Below are positions 34,600 to 43,640 of a DNA stretch of 64,000 nt, in pieces. The notes beneath the pieces are model-generated. The model made no database searches. It saw only the letters and a program-made list of their open reading frames with translations, and was not told the DNA's origin. Every line of letters starts with the position of its first letter. Positions within the stretch are counted from its first letter, which is position 1. The stretch is taken from assembly GCF_018596315.1 (NCBI RefSeq), contig NZ_JAHEAG010000003.1, positions 310,001 to 374,000 of the forward strand. Direction: 5' to 3'. The DNA is from Bradyrhizobium sp. SRL28 (GTDB lineage: Bacteria; Pseudomonadota; Alphaproteobacteria; Rhizobiales; Xanthobacteraceae). Both the position numbers and the translations under genes were made by a program.

Positions 34600-35847
34600 T
34601 CACAGGTCCTTTTCGGCGAGTTCGCGAAACGCGTCGGGAACGGAACGAGAGATGCCCAGCGCCACCGAGCCGTATCCAATAGCATCCCATCCGAACCGAT
34701 CGCGGATCTTATCGACGGCCCGGTCGGCCGCCCATCGTGCCATGCCTATTTTGGTGCCGGGGCAGCGGCGTTCATCTTGAAGTCCAAGCGGAAGTTCAAG
34801 CTCCAGATCCCAGTGCTCTTCGAGATGCGACACAGAGATAGCCAGGAGCGAGATGGTCTTCTCATCTGGGTGTTCTGCGAGGACCGCGCGCACGAGATCC
34901 CCGGCAATCTCGGCGAGGATTACGGTCGCGGAAATCGGCGCGTCGAGCGTGACCGACCGGGTGACCGAATTTAGATTGGCGAAGCGAACGCGGACCGTCA
35001 CGGTTCGGCCAGGCCTGGATTTCGCGCGGAGCCGGGTGCCGATTCGGTCAGCGAGGTGAAGAAGGGTTGGTCGAAAAACTTGCTCTTCGGCAGGCTTCCT
35101 GCCAACTGCCGATTGCGCTCCTGCCGATCGAGCCCGTTGGTGAGCCCTGATTTCCCGTCGATCGCGATTCCATGCCAGCGCTGCAAGTTTCTCTCCTGCC
35201 GCGGGACCGAGCAACCGCTCAAGCGACCATCCCGGCGTCTTTGACAGCTGCCCGATGGTTAGCACGCCTATCTCGGCGAGCCGCGCCTTCGTGACCGGAC
35301 CCACACCCCACATCAACTCGACGGGCAAGCGGTGAAGGAATTTCAGCTCGGTTTCGGGATCGACGACCATCAGCCCGTCGGGCTTGGCCACTTGCGAGGC
35401 AATTTTTGCCAGATGCTTGGTGCGCGCCACACCGACTGAGATCGGAAGGCCAAGCTCGGTGCGCACGCGCTGGCGGATTGCCCGCGCGATTTCGGCAGGC
35501 GTACCGAAGAGATGGGTGCAGCCCGCAACGTCGGCAAAGGCCTCGTCAATGGAAATGCGTTCTACGAGCGGCGTGAAATCGCCGATCACTTTGATGGCGG
35601 CGTCGCCCAGCCGTTGGTATTCCCTAAAATGCCCGCTGACAAAGATGAGTTGCGGACAGAGTTCGGACGCTTGCCGTCCCGGCATGCCGCCGCGGACTCC
35701 GAAGGCCTTGGCTTCGTAAGAAGCGGCAAGCACAACCCCACCACCGACAGCAATGGGCTTGCCGCGCAACGAAGGGTCAAGCAGCTGCTCGACGGAGGCA
35801 TAGAAAGCATCCAGGTCCGCATGGAGGATGGTGGCTGTCCTTGCCAT
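34600..35847 (-). CDS. dinB: DNA polymerase IV (Y family)
   Basis: A 415-residue translesion polymerase. The palm residues are D11 in HADLDAFYASVEQ and D101/E102 in SIDEAF. The SVGVARTKHLAKIASQVAKPDG block and helix-hairpin-helix WGVGPVTKARL follow. The little-finger domain occupies the last 140 residues and ends in KDL; no clamp-binding motif is obvious there. An alphaproteobacterial SOS box lies 44 bases upstream of the ATG, so it is likely induced by DNA damage through LexA. It is not related to its metabolic neighbours. Confidence 0.95.
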   Translation of the reverse strand: MARTATILHADLDAFYASVEQLLDPSLRGKPIAVGGGVVLAASYEAKAFGVRGGMPGRQASELCPQLIFVSGHFREYQRLGDAAIKVIGDFTPLVERISIDEAFADVAGCTHLFGTPAEIARAIRQRVRTELGLPISVGVARTKHLAKIASQVAKPDGLMVVDPETELKFLHRLPVELMWGVGPVTKARLAEIGVLTIGQLSKTPGWSLERLLGPAAGEKLAALAWNRDRREIRAHQRARSAGAQSAVGRKPAEEQVFRPTLLHLADRIGTRLRAKSRPGRTVTVRVRFANLNSVTRSVTLDAPISATVILAEIAGDLVRAVLAEHPDEKTISLLAISVSHLEEHWDLELELPLGLQDERRCPGTKIGMARWAADRAVDKIRDRFGWDAIGYGSVALGISRSVPDAFRELAEKDL

Positions 35848-35890
35848 CCCGACCGTTCGCTCGTGACGTTTCGAAGAGGTCTCGCAGAGA

Positions 35891-35905
35891 GAACATAATG
35901 AGAAC
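35891..35905 (-). promoter_or_regulatory. LexA (SOS) box upstream of dinB
   Basis: GAAC-N7-GAAC on the + strand, which reads GTTC-N7-GTTC towards dinB. This direct repeat is the known alphaproteobacterial LexA site. The remaining bases of the 267-base spacer between dinB and the adenylate cyclase (35848-36114) hold no gene that I can support. Confidence 0.75.
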
Positions 35906-36114
35906 GAGAGCGGCCGATGTCAAGAGATCAGGGGCAAGGAGAATGAATGCGCAGACACCGATCCTGACAGAAAGCCGCGGCTCTACGTGTCTTTCAGTGT
36001 GTGAGCTTTTGTCACGGAGACTAGCAACACCGAGACGGACATTCGCTGATAGTCGCCGTTTGGGGAGTTCGCGCCCCTTTGGGGACGGCTCGACAGCTGG
36101 CGATAGATCGGCAT

Positions 36115-37314
36115 TCAGCCGTGATACGCAAACAGCTCGATCGGGTCGTTGAAGCCGCGCACCGGATATTCGCCGACGCGTTCAAGATCGAAATCGCCTT
36201 CGACGAAGTCGGCGAACGCGCGGGACAGCAGCACCGGTCTCCCCAATTGTTTGGTGAGGGTCTCGAGACGCGAAGCCATGTTGACCGCAGGACCGATGAC
36301 GGTGAAGTCGAGCCGGCTGCGCGACCCGATATTGCCGTTCATGACGTCTCCGACGTGGACGCCGATACCGTAATTCAGCGGCGCACGACCGGTTTCACTG
36401 TTCTTTTCGTTCAGGGCAATCATGGCCTGACGGGCTTCGGCCACGGCATGCAGCAGATTCGCGCAAGCCGACGGCTGGCTGAGCGGAAAAATGGCGAGCA
36501 GACCGTCGCCGATGAATTTCAGTATTTCCCCGCCATATCGCGCGATCGGCTCTGACATCGCGTCGAAATAACCGTTCAGAAGATCGATGACGTCATCGCG
36601 CGGCCAATTGTCGGAAATCCCTGTGAAATCACGCAGATCACAAATCATGATGGCAGCGCGTACCGTCGTCCCGCTGCCGCGCCTGGTGGCGCCGGCCAGA
36701 ATGAGCTCGCCGGCATGCGACCCGACATAGGTTTCGAGCAGCGTTCGTGCCAACCGGTTCTTGACACGGATTTCGCTGACCAGCGCCAGAACCGGCAACA
36801 ATTTCAACAGGCCGGCGATATGCGCGCCGTCGAAACCTCCGGGCCGGTCGGTTGCAAAGGTCACGATATGCCGCTTGCCGAGCGTATGGTACAGCGGCCA
36901 CGCCACATAGTCGGTCAGGCCTTTCGCCCGCATCTCGTCATAGACGGCGTGCTTGCGGCCCAGCGAGGGATCGCTTTCGAGATTCTCGCGCACCTCGGCG
37001 GCGCCGTCATGGATTTCGTTGGCGGGACTACCGATGTATTCGGATCGCTCCCTGACATCGTAGTCTACTCTCGCAATCTCGGCCTCGCGCATCCCGTCGG
37101 CCCATATGATCCGGGCGCCAAGCCATTGCGGATGGTGGATCAGGATATGAAGCGTTGCCCGCTTGACGGGAATGCCCGCCCGCTGGAGCCGGACACACAT
37201 CTCAGCAAAGATATTGTCAATGAAGCGCTCATCGCGCGTGCCGTTTGTCAGCCAGTGCACAACGTCGTTGTCAGAATGCGCGGCGACAGGATCGATGTTT
37301 GGCGGCGCGTCCAT
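36115..37314 (-). CDS. Class III adenylate cyclase
   Basis: A 399-residue protein. The N-terminal 200 residues form a soluble sensory region with no recognised domain. The C-terminal part (about 215-399) is a class III cyclase domain with metal aspartates D226 (ICDLRDFTG) and D270 (FIGDG). The adenine-specifying pair is K266 and D336, and the transition-state residues are N345 and R349 in GPAVNMASR. All catalytic residues are present, so ATP-to-cAMP activity is expected. There are no membrane segments. The type with this N-terminus is multiplied in Bradyrhizobium genomes. It stands alone, between dinB and the sugar operon. Confidence 0.92.
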   Translation of the reverse strand: MDAPPNIDPVAAHSDNDVVHWLTNGTRDERFIDNIFAEMCVRLQRAGIPVKRATLHILIHHPQWLGARIIWADGMREAEIARVDYDVRERSEYIGSPANEIHDGAAEVRENLESDPSLGRKHAVYDEMRAKGLTDYVAWPLYHTLGKRHIVTFATDRPGGFDGAHIAGLLKLLPVLALVSEIRVKNRLARTLLETYVGSHAGELILAGATRRGSGTTVRAAIMICDLRDFTGISDNWPRDDVIDLLNGYFDAMSEPIARYGGEILKFIGDGLLAIFPLSQPSACANLLHAVAEARQAMIALNEKNSETGRAPLNYGIGVHVGDVMNGNIGSRSRLDFTVIGPAVNMASRLETLTKQLGRPVLLSRAFADFVEGDFDLERVGEYPVRGFNDPIELFAYHG

Positions 37315-37732
37315 ATCTTGCTCTCAGCGGTGAAGTGGGATCGACGGTACAGGGATATGTGGTGTCCCCACTCGACGGCGTCAACGGAGTCCGCCGCGCA
37401 ATCTGCTTGCGCGCATCGGGTTGCCGGAGGGCTGCCGCGTGTCCGGCGCGAGAGGACGCAGCGCTGCGCGCTCCATTCAACCCATAACTTGCCCGCACGT
37501 TGATTACCGGCAAATTCACCGGTGCAATCGTCTCGAAATGCCGACTAGGCGGAGGATCGGGCATCACTCTCATCAGCATTTTCGCGGGCTGGTCCAGGGC
37601 GTTGAGATTCGGCCCAACCGTCCCGCCCCGCTCTGGATGGTTGCGGGGCTCCCGACATTCGCCGATCGTCGCCTTCCGAGACAGGTCCTTGCGTCCCGAA
37701 CGCAATGAGTATCATCTAAGTTATTGATTTTC
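37315..37732. other. Spacer without a supportable gene
   Basis: 418 bases between the adenylate cyclase start and the end of the sugar-metabolism operon. Short frames exist on both strands, but none has a convincing start signal, domain or codon pattern. No palindrome or repeat stood out. Confidence 0.5.
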
Positions 37733-38878
37733 TTAAACCGGCATCCAGACCCCTCCGGCGGCGCTTGAGCGCAGGACGGCGTCCACCATCGCAACACCGG
37801 CAAAGCCATCCTCAATCGTTGGAAAGGTCAGCCCCGGATCGGCAATGGAAGCGGTACGACGGGCCACAATAGCTGTGGCCACTTCGGCATAGATCGTCGC
37901 GAACGCTTCCAGGTATCCCTCGGGATGGCCGGACGGAATGCGATTGACGCGCTGACCGGCGGCATTCATGGACATTGCGCCCCGGCGGATCAACCTTGGT
38001 GCTTCACCGAGCGGCGACCAGATGAGAACGTCCGGCTCTTCCTGCCGCCAGTCCAGGCCGCCCTTCTCACCGAAGATCCGTAACCGCAATCCATTGTCGT
38101 TTCCGACTGCGACCTGGCTCGCCCATAAGGCGCCCCGTGCCCCGTTGCCGTAACGCAGCAGAATTTGCACGTTGTCATCGACACGGCGGCCCGGCACGAA
38201 GATGGTCGTCTCGGCCAGAATCTGCTCAGGCATCATCCCGGTGACAAAGTGCGCCAGCTGATATGCATGGGTACCGATGTCGCCGACGCAGCCGCCGCCA
38301 CCCGAGCGCGCCGGATCGGTACGCCAATCGGCCTGCTTCTGGCCGGTGGCCTCAAGCGGATCGGCCAACCAATCCTGCGGATATTCGACCTGCACGATCC
38401 GGATTGCGCCGAGTTCGCCGCCCTGAACCATAGAGCGTGCATGGCGGACAAGCGGATAACCGGAATAATTATAGGTGACGGCAAATATCAGTCCGCTCGC
38501 GCGTGCCTTGTCGCGCAAGCGGCGCGCCTCCTCAAGGGTTGTCGTCAACGGTTTGTCGCAGATGATATGAACACCCGCATCCAGGAAGGCGTCGGCGACG
38601 GGTGCGTGCATATGGTTTGGAGTGACGATCGCAACCGCCTCTATACCGTCGGTTCGCGCGGCCTCGGCCTGCGCCATGGTCCGGAAGTCCGGATAGGATC
38701 GATCGGACGGAAGGCTGATAGCCGCCGCCGATCGGATCGCTTTATCGGGCGAGGCCGAAAGCGCACCGGCGACGAGTTCGTAACGATCGTCCAGGCGCGC
38801 GGCGATACGGTGGACGGCCCCGATGAAGGCGCCTTCCCCGCCGCCTACCATTCCTAGTCGAATGCGTGGCTCAGCCAT
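37733..38878 (-). CDS. Gfo/Idh/MocA-family NAD(P)-dependent oxidoreductase
   Basis: A 381-residue sugar or cyclitol dehydrogenase. The N-terminal Rossmann fold carries [16 protein letters not shown]; the catalytic-lysine motif is ICDKP (EKP in most members), and [19 protein letters not shown] supplies the conserved Asp/His of the C-terminal domain. AGGAG lies 8 bases before the ATG at 38878. It is the last gene of the GntR-headed operon, and with the adjacent isomerase it suggests an inositol-like or sugar-acid pathway. Confidence 0.93.
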   Translation of the reverse strand: MAEPRIRLGMVGGGEGAFIGAVHRIAARLDDRYELVAGALSASPDKAIRSAAAISLPSDRSYPDFRTMAQAEAARTDGIEAVAIVTPNHMHAPVADAFLDAGVHIICDKPLTTTLEEARRLRDKARASGLIFAVTYNYSGYPLVRHARSMVQGGELGAIRIVQVEYPQDWLADPLEATGQKQADWRTDPARSGGGGCVGDIGTHAYQLAHFVTGMMPEQILAETTIFVPGRRVDDNVQILLRYGNGARGALWASQVAVGNDNGLRLRIFGEKGGLDWRQEEPDVLIWSPLGEAPRLIRRGAMSMNAAGQRVNRIPSGHPEGYLEAFATIYAEVATAIVARRTASIADPGLTFPTIEDGFAGVAMVDAVLRSSAAGGVWMPV

Positions 38879-38909
38879 GTCGCGCGCTCCTGTCGATTTA
38901 TTCCGGCGC

Positions 38910-39983
38910 TCAAATGAGGCCCAATGTCCGTCGGATCTGGGTCTCGTCGCTGGTGCCGCCGGCGAAGTCGTCGAAGGCTCGTTCGGTGACGCGGATGATG
39001 TGATCGCGGATAAAGGCTGCACCTTCGCGCGCGCCGTCCTCCGCGTTCTTCAAACAGCATTCCCACTCCAGCACCGCCCAGCGGTCGAATCCGATGGCAG
39101 CCAGCCGCGAGAAGATCGCCTTGAAGTCAACCTGTCCGTCGCCGAGCGATCGAAAGCGGCCGGCGCGATTGACCCAGGGCTGGAAGCCCGAATAGACGCC
39201 CTGCCGCCCGGTCGGGTTGAACTCCGCGTCCTTCACGTGGAAGGCGCGGATGCGCTCGGCGTAAATGTCGATGAAGGCCAGATAGTCCAATTGCTGCAGG
39301 ACGAAATGGGACGGATCGTAGTTGATCGCGCAACGCGGGTGATTGCCGGTGCGCTCGTAGAACATCTCGAAGGTAATGCCGTCGCATACGTCCTCGCCTG
39401 GATGGATCTCGTAGCAGAGGTCGACGCCCGCCTCCTCGTATGCATCGAGGATCGGACGCCAGCGACGCGCGAGTTCGTCGAACGCCGTCTCGATCAGGCC
39501 CGGCGGCCGCTGCGGCCAGGGATAAAGGAACGGCCAGGCCAGCGCGCCGGTGAAGCTCACGCTGCCGGTGAGGCCGAGACGGCGAGACGCCTGCGCTGCC
39601 TTCATCATTTGATCTACCGCCCAGATCTGACGTTCGTTCGGCTTGCCCCTGACTGCCGGTGGCGCAAAAGCGTCAAAGGCTTCGTTGTAGGCCGGGTGAA
39701 CCGCGACGAGCTGTCCTTGCAGGTGGGTGGACAATTCGGTGATCACCAGACCATGGCTCGCAGCCACGCCGGCAATTTCATCGCAATAGGTCTGAGAGGC
39801 GGCTGCCTTGTCGATATCGATCAGGCGTGGATCGGAGGTCGGGACCTGAACGCCCTTGTACCCTAGTCCTGCAGCCCAGCCGCAGATGGCATCGAAGCTG
39901 TCAAACGGCGGCGCATCGCCGATGAACTGCGCCAGAAAAATCGCGGGCCCGTTCATGGTGGCCGGTCGAATAATCGCTGACAT
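38910..39983 (-). CDS. Sugar phosphate isomerase/epimerase (AP endonuclease 2 fold)
   Basis: A 357-residue TIM-barrel protein of the xylose-isomerase-like group. The metal-site Glu is in YEIHPGEDV, Asp and His follow in NYDPSHFVLQQLDY, FHVKDAEF supplies His and Asp, and the final Glu is in VLEWECC. Relatives include inosose isomerases and hydroxypyruvate isomerases. GGAGAAG precedes the ATG. It precedes the dehydrogenase gene by 31 bases, a pair often found in inositol- or allulose-type catabolic operons. Confidence 0.9.
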   Translation of the reverse strand: MSAIIRPATMNGPAIFLAQFIGDAPPFDSFDAICGWAAGLGYKGVQVPTSDPRLIDIDKAAASQTYCDEIAGVAASHGLVITELSTHLQGQLVAVHPAYNEAFDAFAPPAVRGKPNERQIWAVDQMMKAAQASRRLGLTGSVSFTGALAWPFLYPWPQRPPGLIETAFDELARRWRPILDAYEEAGVDLCYEIHPGEDVCDGITFEMFYERTGNHPRCAINYDPSHFVLQQLDYLAFIDIYAERIRAFHVKDAEFNPTGRQGVYSGFQPWVNRAGRFRSLGDGQVDFKAIFSRLAAIGFDRWAVLEWECCLKNAEDGAREGAAFIRDHIIRVTERAFDDFAGGTSDETQIRRTLGLI

Positions 39984-39998
39984 TGCATCTTCTCCGGT

Positions 39999-40187
39999 TC
40001 AGGCCGCTGCGCCACGCCTGTAGGACGCCGCGTCATTGTCCGACAAGGATGCTGGCCGTTCAATACGCGAAACGATCTTGATCGCCCCATCGGCGCCCGC
40101 ATGCTGGATCGCGTGCCTGACTTCCAACACATGGGCGGCGAAGTCGTTGATAAGAAAGACGCGGATTGTCAGCCGCCCCGTACGCAA
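39999..40187 (-). CDS. Small hypothetical protein between rpiB and the isomerase gene
   Basis: A frame of about 62 codons (TTG start at 40187) encoding LTIRVFLINDFAAHVLEVRH and an IKIVSRIERPA strand. It fills the gap between RpiB (5 bases away) and the isomerase, all on one strand, and GGAAGG lies near its start. Its alternating hydrophobic pattern looks like folded protein, but I do not recognise a family. It could also be a fragment. Low certainty. Confidence 0.35.
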   Translation of the reverse strand: MRTGRLTIRVFLINDFAAHVLEVRHAIQHAGADGAIKIVSRIERPASLSDNDAASYRRGAAA

Positions 40188-40192
40188 AGACC

Positions 40193-40639
40193 TCAGCCTT
40201 CCGCATCCATTTCGTGAAGCTTTTGGACGCGTCGCCGGAAATCCTCCTCCGTCGAAAACTCGGCGGCAAGAAACGAGGAGATGAGATCGTTGGCGAGCCA
40301 CGGTCCGACGATCTGCGCGCCAATGCACATGACATTCACATCATCATGCTCGACGCTCTGATGGGCCGAATGGACATCGTGACAGACCGCGGCGCGGATG
40401 CCCTTCATCTTGTTGGCCGCGATCGAGGCTCCGACGCCGGTGCCGCACACCATGATGCCGCGCGCGACTTCACCCGACGTCACCTTCCGTGCCACGGCCC
40501 GTGCGATATCCGGAAAATCCACCGGATTTTCGTCGTAGGATCCGACATCGACGACCTCGTGTCCGAGACTGCGGACGTGATCGATGACAGCCTTCTTGAG
40601 CGACCAGCCGGCGTGGTCGGATCCTATGACGAGACGCAT
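40193..40639 (-). CDS. rpiB: Ribose-5-phosphate isomerase B family (RpiB/LacAB)
   Basis: A 148-residue isomerase. The start MRLVIGSDHAGWSLK contains the conserved Asp-His. The catalytic Cys is in VCGTGVGASIAANK and the ring-opening His is in the SVEHDDVNVMCIGAQIVG block. RpiB-type proteins in catabolic operons frequently isomerise tetrose or pentose phosphates other than ribose-5-phosphate. AGAGGA lies upstream of the ATG at 40639. It is 58 bases downstream of the binding-protein gene in the same operon. Confidence 0.93.
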   Translation of the reverse strand: MRLVIGSDHAGWSLKKAVIDHVRSLGHEVVDVGSYDENPVDFPDIARAVARKVTSGEVARGIMVCGTGVGASIAANKMKGIRAAVCHDVHSAHQSVEHDDVNVMCIGAQIVGPWLANDLISSFLAAEFSTEEDFRRRVQKLHEMDAEG

Positions 40640-40697
40640 TCTAGTTTTTCCTCTTGTGATGATGGCGGCCATGACGGCCGCCACGGTTTTATGGGTT

Positions 40698-41495
40698 TCA
40701 GCCGCGCATATCGGGTGGCAGTTCGACACCATGGAATTTCTTGTAGATGGCGTTGAGCTTGCCGTTTTTGACGTTTTCGGTGACCCACGCGTTGAGCTTC
40801 TCCAGCAAGCGCGTCTCACCCTTCTTCAGCCCGATGGCGAGTTCGAAGCTGGCGAGCGGGATCTTGGACTCGAAGATGCGCGCCGGATTCTTGATGCCGA
40901 TCTGATTGATGATCGTGGCCGACGAACCGACGCAATCGACCTGGCCGGAGACGGCCGCCGTCACTCCGGTGGCATCATCGTCATAACGCGCGATCTTCAG
41001 TTCCTTGTCCTTCATATTCGACAGCATCGTATCCTGCGTGGTGCCACGCGAGACGCCCACGGTCTTGTCCTTCAGGTCCGGCCAGTCCTTGACATTCAGT
41101 GACTTCAGGCAGCCGATATCCGATTGCAGCGTCGCGTATTTCTTCGAGAAATCGATCACCTTGGCCCGCTCAGGCGTGACCGACAGGGTGGATATGATGA
41201 TATCCGCCTTTCCGGTCTGCACATTCGGGATCCGCGTCGCGCCAGTCGTCTGGATGAATTCCAGCTCGAGGCCCCAATCCTTGGCCAGCAACTGGGCAAC
41301 CTCGACATCGGAGCCGGTCGGCTTCATGCTGCTGTCCATCATGCCGGACGGGGGAATGGCAAGGTCGGTCGAGATACGGATCTTCTTGGCCTGCGTGATG
41401 TCATCGAGCAAGTCGGCCTGCGCCGGCCGGTCAGCCAGCACGACGAGGCAGCATGCAGCAACGGCGCTGCTCAGAATCATCCGGTTTCCGATCAT
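40698..41495 (-). CDS. Periplasmic polar-amino-acid-type solute-binding protein (family 3)
   Basis: A 265-residue receptor. Its signal peptide ends near AQA (residue about 27). The family-3 fold starts at KKIRISTDLAIPPSG, with GSDVEVAQLLAKDWGLELEF and SVTPERAKVIDFSKKY. The usual ligand-binding Arg and Asp positions are retained in TPERA and the VDCVGS region. It feeds the adjacent two-permease, one-ATPase importer. The enzymes downstream act on sugar-like compounds, so the ligand may be an amino-sugar acid or opine rather than a simple amino acid. Confidence 0.94.
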   Translation of the reverse strand: MIGNRMILSSAVAACCLVVLADRPAQADLLDDITQAKKIRISTDLAIPPSGMMDSSMKPTGSDVEVAQLLAKDWGLELEFIQTTGATRIPNVQTGKADIIISTLSVTPERAKVIDFSKKYATLQSDIGCLKSLNVKDWPDLKDKTVGVSRGTTQDTMLSNMKDKELKIARYDDDATGVTAAVSGQVDCVGSSATIINQIGIKNPARIFESKIPLASFELAIGLKKGETRLLEKLNAWVTENVKNGKLNAIYKKFHGVELPPDMRG

Positions 41496-41512
41496 TGGGG
41501 TTTCCTCTCCTG

Positions 41513-42268
41513 TTATGATTTCAGATTGCCCGTCCCCACGAACTGGACGAGTTCCGGCGTTGTCGGTGCCGTCAGGATCGAGGCAGGCCCGGTTTCGTGA
41601 ACCTTGCCACGATGCATGAAGACGATCCGATCGGCGATGCTCCTTGCAAATCCCATTTCATGCGTGACCATCACCATGGTCATGCCGTCGGCTGCGAGCT
41701 GCTCGATCACCTTCAGCACTTCGCCTGTCAGTTCGGGATCGAGCGCTGAGGTTACCTCGTCGAACAGCATGACCTTGGGCTGCATGGCGAGCGAACGCGC
41801 GATGGCGGCGCGTTGCTGCTGACCACCGGAAAGCTGTTCGGGATAGGCGTGAATCTTCTCTTCGAGACCGACCTGCGCCAGCACCTTGTGGGCCAGCGCT
41901 TTCGCCTCGGCCAGGCCCATTCGCTTCACCGAGCACGGTGCCAGCGTGATGTTCTGCTCGATCGTGAGGTGGGGAAACAGGTTGTAACTTTGGAATACGA
42001 TACCGACATCCTGCCGCAGAGCCCGCAGATCGACGTCTGGAAGATCAACCCTGCGTCCGCAGACGGAGATCTCGCCCCCGTCGACCTTCTCGAACCGGTC
42101 GATGCAGCGTAACGCGGTGCTCTTGCCGGAACCCGACCTGCCAATGATGGCAAGGACCTCGCCGCGCTCGACGGTAAAGCTCACGCCGTCGAGCACCTTC
42201 AGCGAGCCAAAGCTCTTCTGCACGTCGCGGAGCGACACGATGGGAGTGGAAGATGAGGTTTGCTGCAT
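41513..42268 (-). CDS. Polar-amino-acid-type ABC transporter ATP-binding protein (GlnQ-like)
   Basis: A 251-residue ATPase with Walker A GRSGSGKS, Q-loop VFQSYNLFPH, signature LSGGQQQRAAIAR, Walker B MLFDEVTSALDPE and switch His in VTHEMGFA. I start at the ATG at 42268 (MQQTSSSTP), one base after the permease stop; further codons upstream lie in the permease gene. Confidence 0.95.
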   Translation of the reverse strand: MQQTSSSTPIVSLRDVQKSFGSLKVLDGVSFTVERGEVLAIIGRSGSGKSTALRCIDRFEKVDGGEISVCGRRVDLPDVDLRALRQDVGIVFQSYNLFPHLTIEQNITLAPCSVKRMGLAEAKALAHKVLAQVGLEEKIHAYPEQLSGGQQQRAAIARSLAMQPKVMLFDEVTSALDPELTGEVLKVIEQLAADGMTMVMVTHEMGFARSIADRIVFMHRGKVHETGPASILTAPTTPELVQFVGTGNLKS

Positions 42269-42269
42269 G

Positions 42270-42938
42270 TCAGGCCAGACTGAAGTTGGCACTGCCACGT
42301 CCCATCCGCCGCTCCAGCTTCTGACTGAACAGGGACAGCGGGTAGCACATGGCGAAGTAGACGGCGGCGATGATGGCGTAGACGATGAATGGCTCGAACA
42401 GCGAGTTGTTGACGATCTGTCCCGAACGCATCAATTCGACGAAACCGACCACCGAGGCGAGCGAGGTGTTCTTGACGATCTGCACCATGAAGCCGACGGT
42501 CGGCGGCGTCGCGATGCGGATCGCCTGCGGCAGGATCACCTTCATCATGCGTTGCGTCCGGCTCAGCGCCAGGCCCTCCGCCGCTTCCCATTGCGGCTTT
42601 GGCACCGACTGGATCGAGCCGCGCCAAATCTCGCCGAGATAGGCGGCGACATAGAGGGTGAGCGAAGCGCTGGCGGCGGCAAGCGGCGACATCTTGAGGC
42701 CAATCGCTGCCAGTCCAAAATAGCCGAGGAACAGGATAACGAGGAGTGGCGTGCCCTGGACCAACTGCACATAGGCGGCGCTGAGAAGTCGCACGGACCT
42801 GAGGGGAGAAATGCGCGCGAGTGCGATCACGAAGCCGACGATACCGCCACCAATGAGAGCGATCAGGGAAAGCCCGATCGTCCATAGCGCGCCGTGGCCG
42901 AGGAAAAGCAGGTGGTTGACGTTGAGATGTCCGCCCAT
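42270..42938 (-). CDS. Polar-amino-acid-type ABC transporter permease 2
   Basis: A 222-residue permease of the HisM/GltK type with about five membrane helices and the motif QGTPLLVILFLGYFGL. The EAA loop IQSVPKPQWEAAEGLALSR contacts the ATPase. It lies 8 bases after permease 1. Confidence 0.94.
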   Translation of the reverse strand: MGGHLNVNHLLFLGHGALWTIGLSLIALIGGGIVGFVIALARISPLRSVRLLSAAYVQLVQGTPLLVILFLGYFGLAAIGLKMSPLAAASASLTLYVAAYLGEIWRGSIQSVPKPQWEAAEGLALSRTQRMMKVILPQAIRIATPPTVGFMVQIVKNTSLASVVGFVELMRSGQIVNNSLFEPFIVYAIIAAVYFAMCYPLSLFSQKLERRMGRGSANFSLA

Positions 42939-42946
42939 GCGCTACC

Positions 42947-43630
42947 TCACAAAGCCGTGCCGAGCCGTCGCCGGCGCGGAAACAGGACGAGGCCGAGACC
43001 CCAGAAGCCCGCGCGCATGACCAGCGACAGCAGAATGTAGAGCACGGCGACGATGATGTAGGTCTCGAACGCTCGGTAGGTATCCGACTGGACGTAGTTG
43101 GCCACGGCCGTCAATTCCTCGGCGGAGATCTGCGAGCAGACCGACGAGGCCAGCATCAGCAGGACGAACTGGCTGGTGAGCGCCGGATAAACCTTTTCGA
43201 CGGCGGGCAGCAGGATGATGTGCCAATAGATCTGGAACCGCGTGAGCGCGAGTCCTTCGGCCGCCTCGATCTGCCCGCGCGGGATCGCTTCGAAACCGGC
43301 CCGCATGATCTCGGCCGTGTAGGCTCCGACATTGATCGTCAGAGCAACCACCGCAACGGTGAAGGCTGACAGTTTCAGGCCGATGCTGGCAAGTCCGAAA
43401 TAGACCAGGAATATCTGGACCAGCAGCGGCGTATTGCGGATGGCTTCCACATAGATTTTGCAGATGCGAGCAATCAGCCGGCTATGGGCTCCGCGACCCA
43501 CGGCCGCGAGTGTGCCGAGAAGGGCGCCGGAAACCGTTGCAAGGAACGCGAGTTCGAGCGTCAGAATGGTGCCTCCGAGGAAGTTCGGCCACCGTTCCAG
43601 CACTGCGGGAAAGTCGAGTTCGATGTTCAT
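42947..43630 (-). CDS. Polar-amino-acid-type ABC transporter permease 1
   Basis: A 227-residue permease of the HisQ/GltJ type. It has the motif RNTPLLVQIFLVYFGLASIG, the EAA loop FEAIPRGQIEAAEGLALTR, and a basic C-terminus FPRRRRLG. It forms a heterodimer with permease 2 and starts 10 bases after the dehydrogenase stop. Confidence 0.94.
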   Translation of the reverse strand: MNIELDFPAVLERWPNFLGGTILTLELAFLATVSGALLGTLAAVGRGAHSRLIARICKIYVEAIRNTPLLVQIFLVYFGLASIGLKLSAFTVAVVALTINVGAYTAEIMRAGFEAIPRGQIEAAEGLALTRFQIYWHIILLPAVEKVYPALTSQFVLLMLASSVCSQISAEELTAVANYVQSDTYRAFETYIIVAVLYILLSLVMRAGFWGLGLVLFPRRRRLGTAL

Positions 43631-43640
43631 TGCAACAGGA

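Noticed and set aside
37271..37705. Minus-strand frame of 144 codons upstream of the adenylate cyclase
   Set aside because: It overlaps the cyclase start and has no recognisable domain, ribosome site or typical codon pattern.
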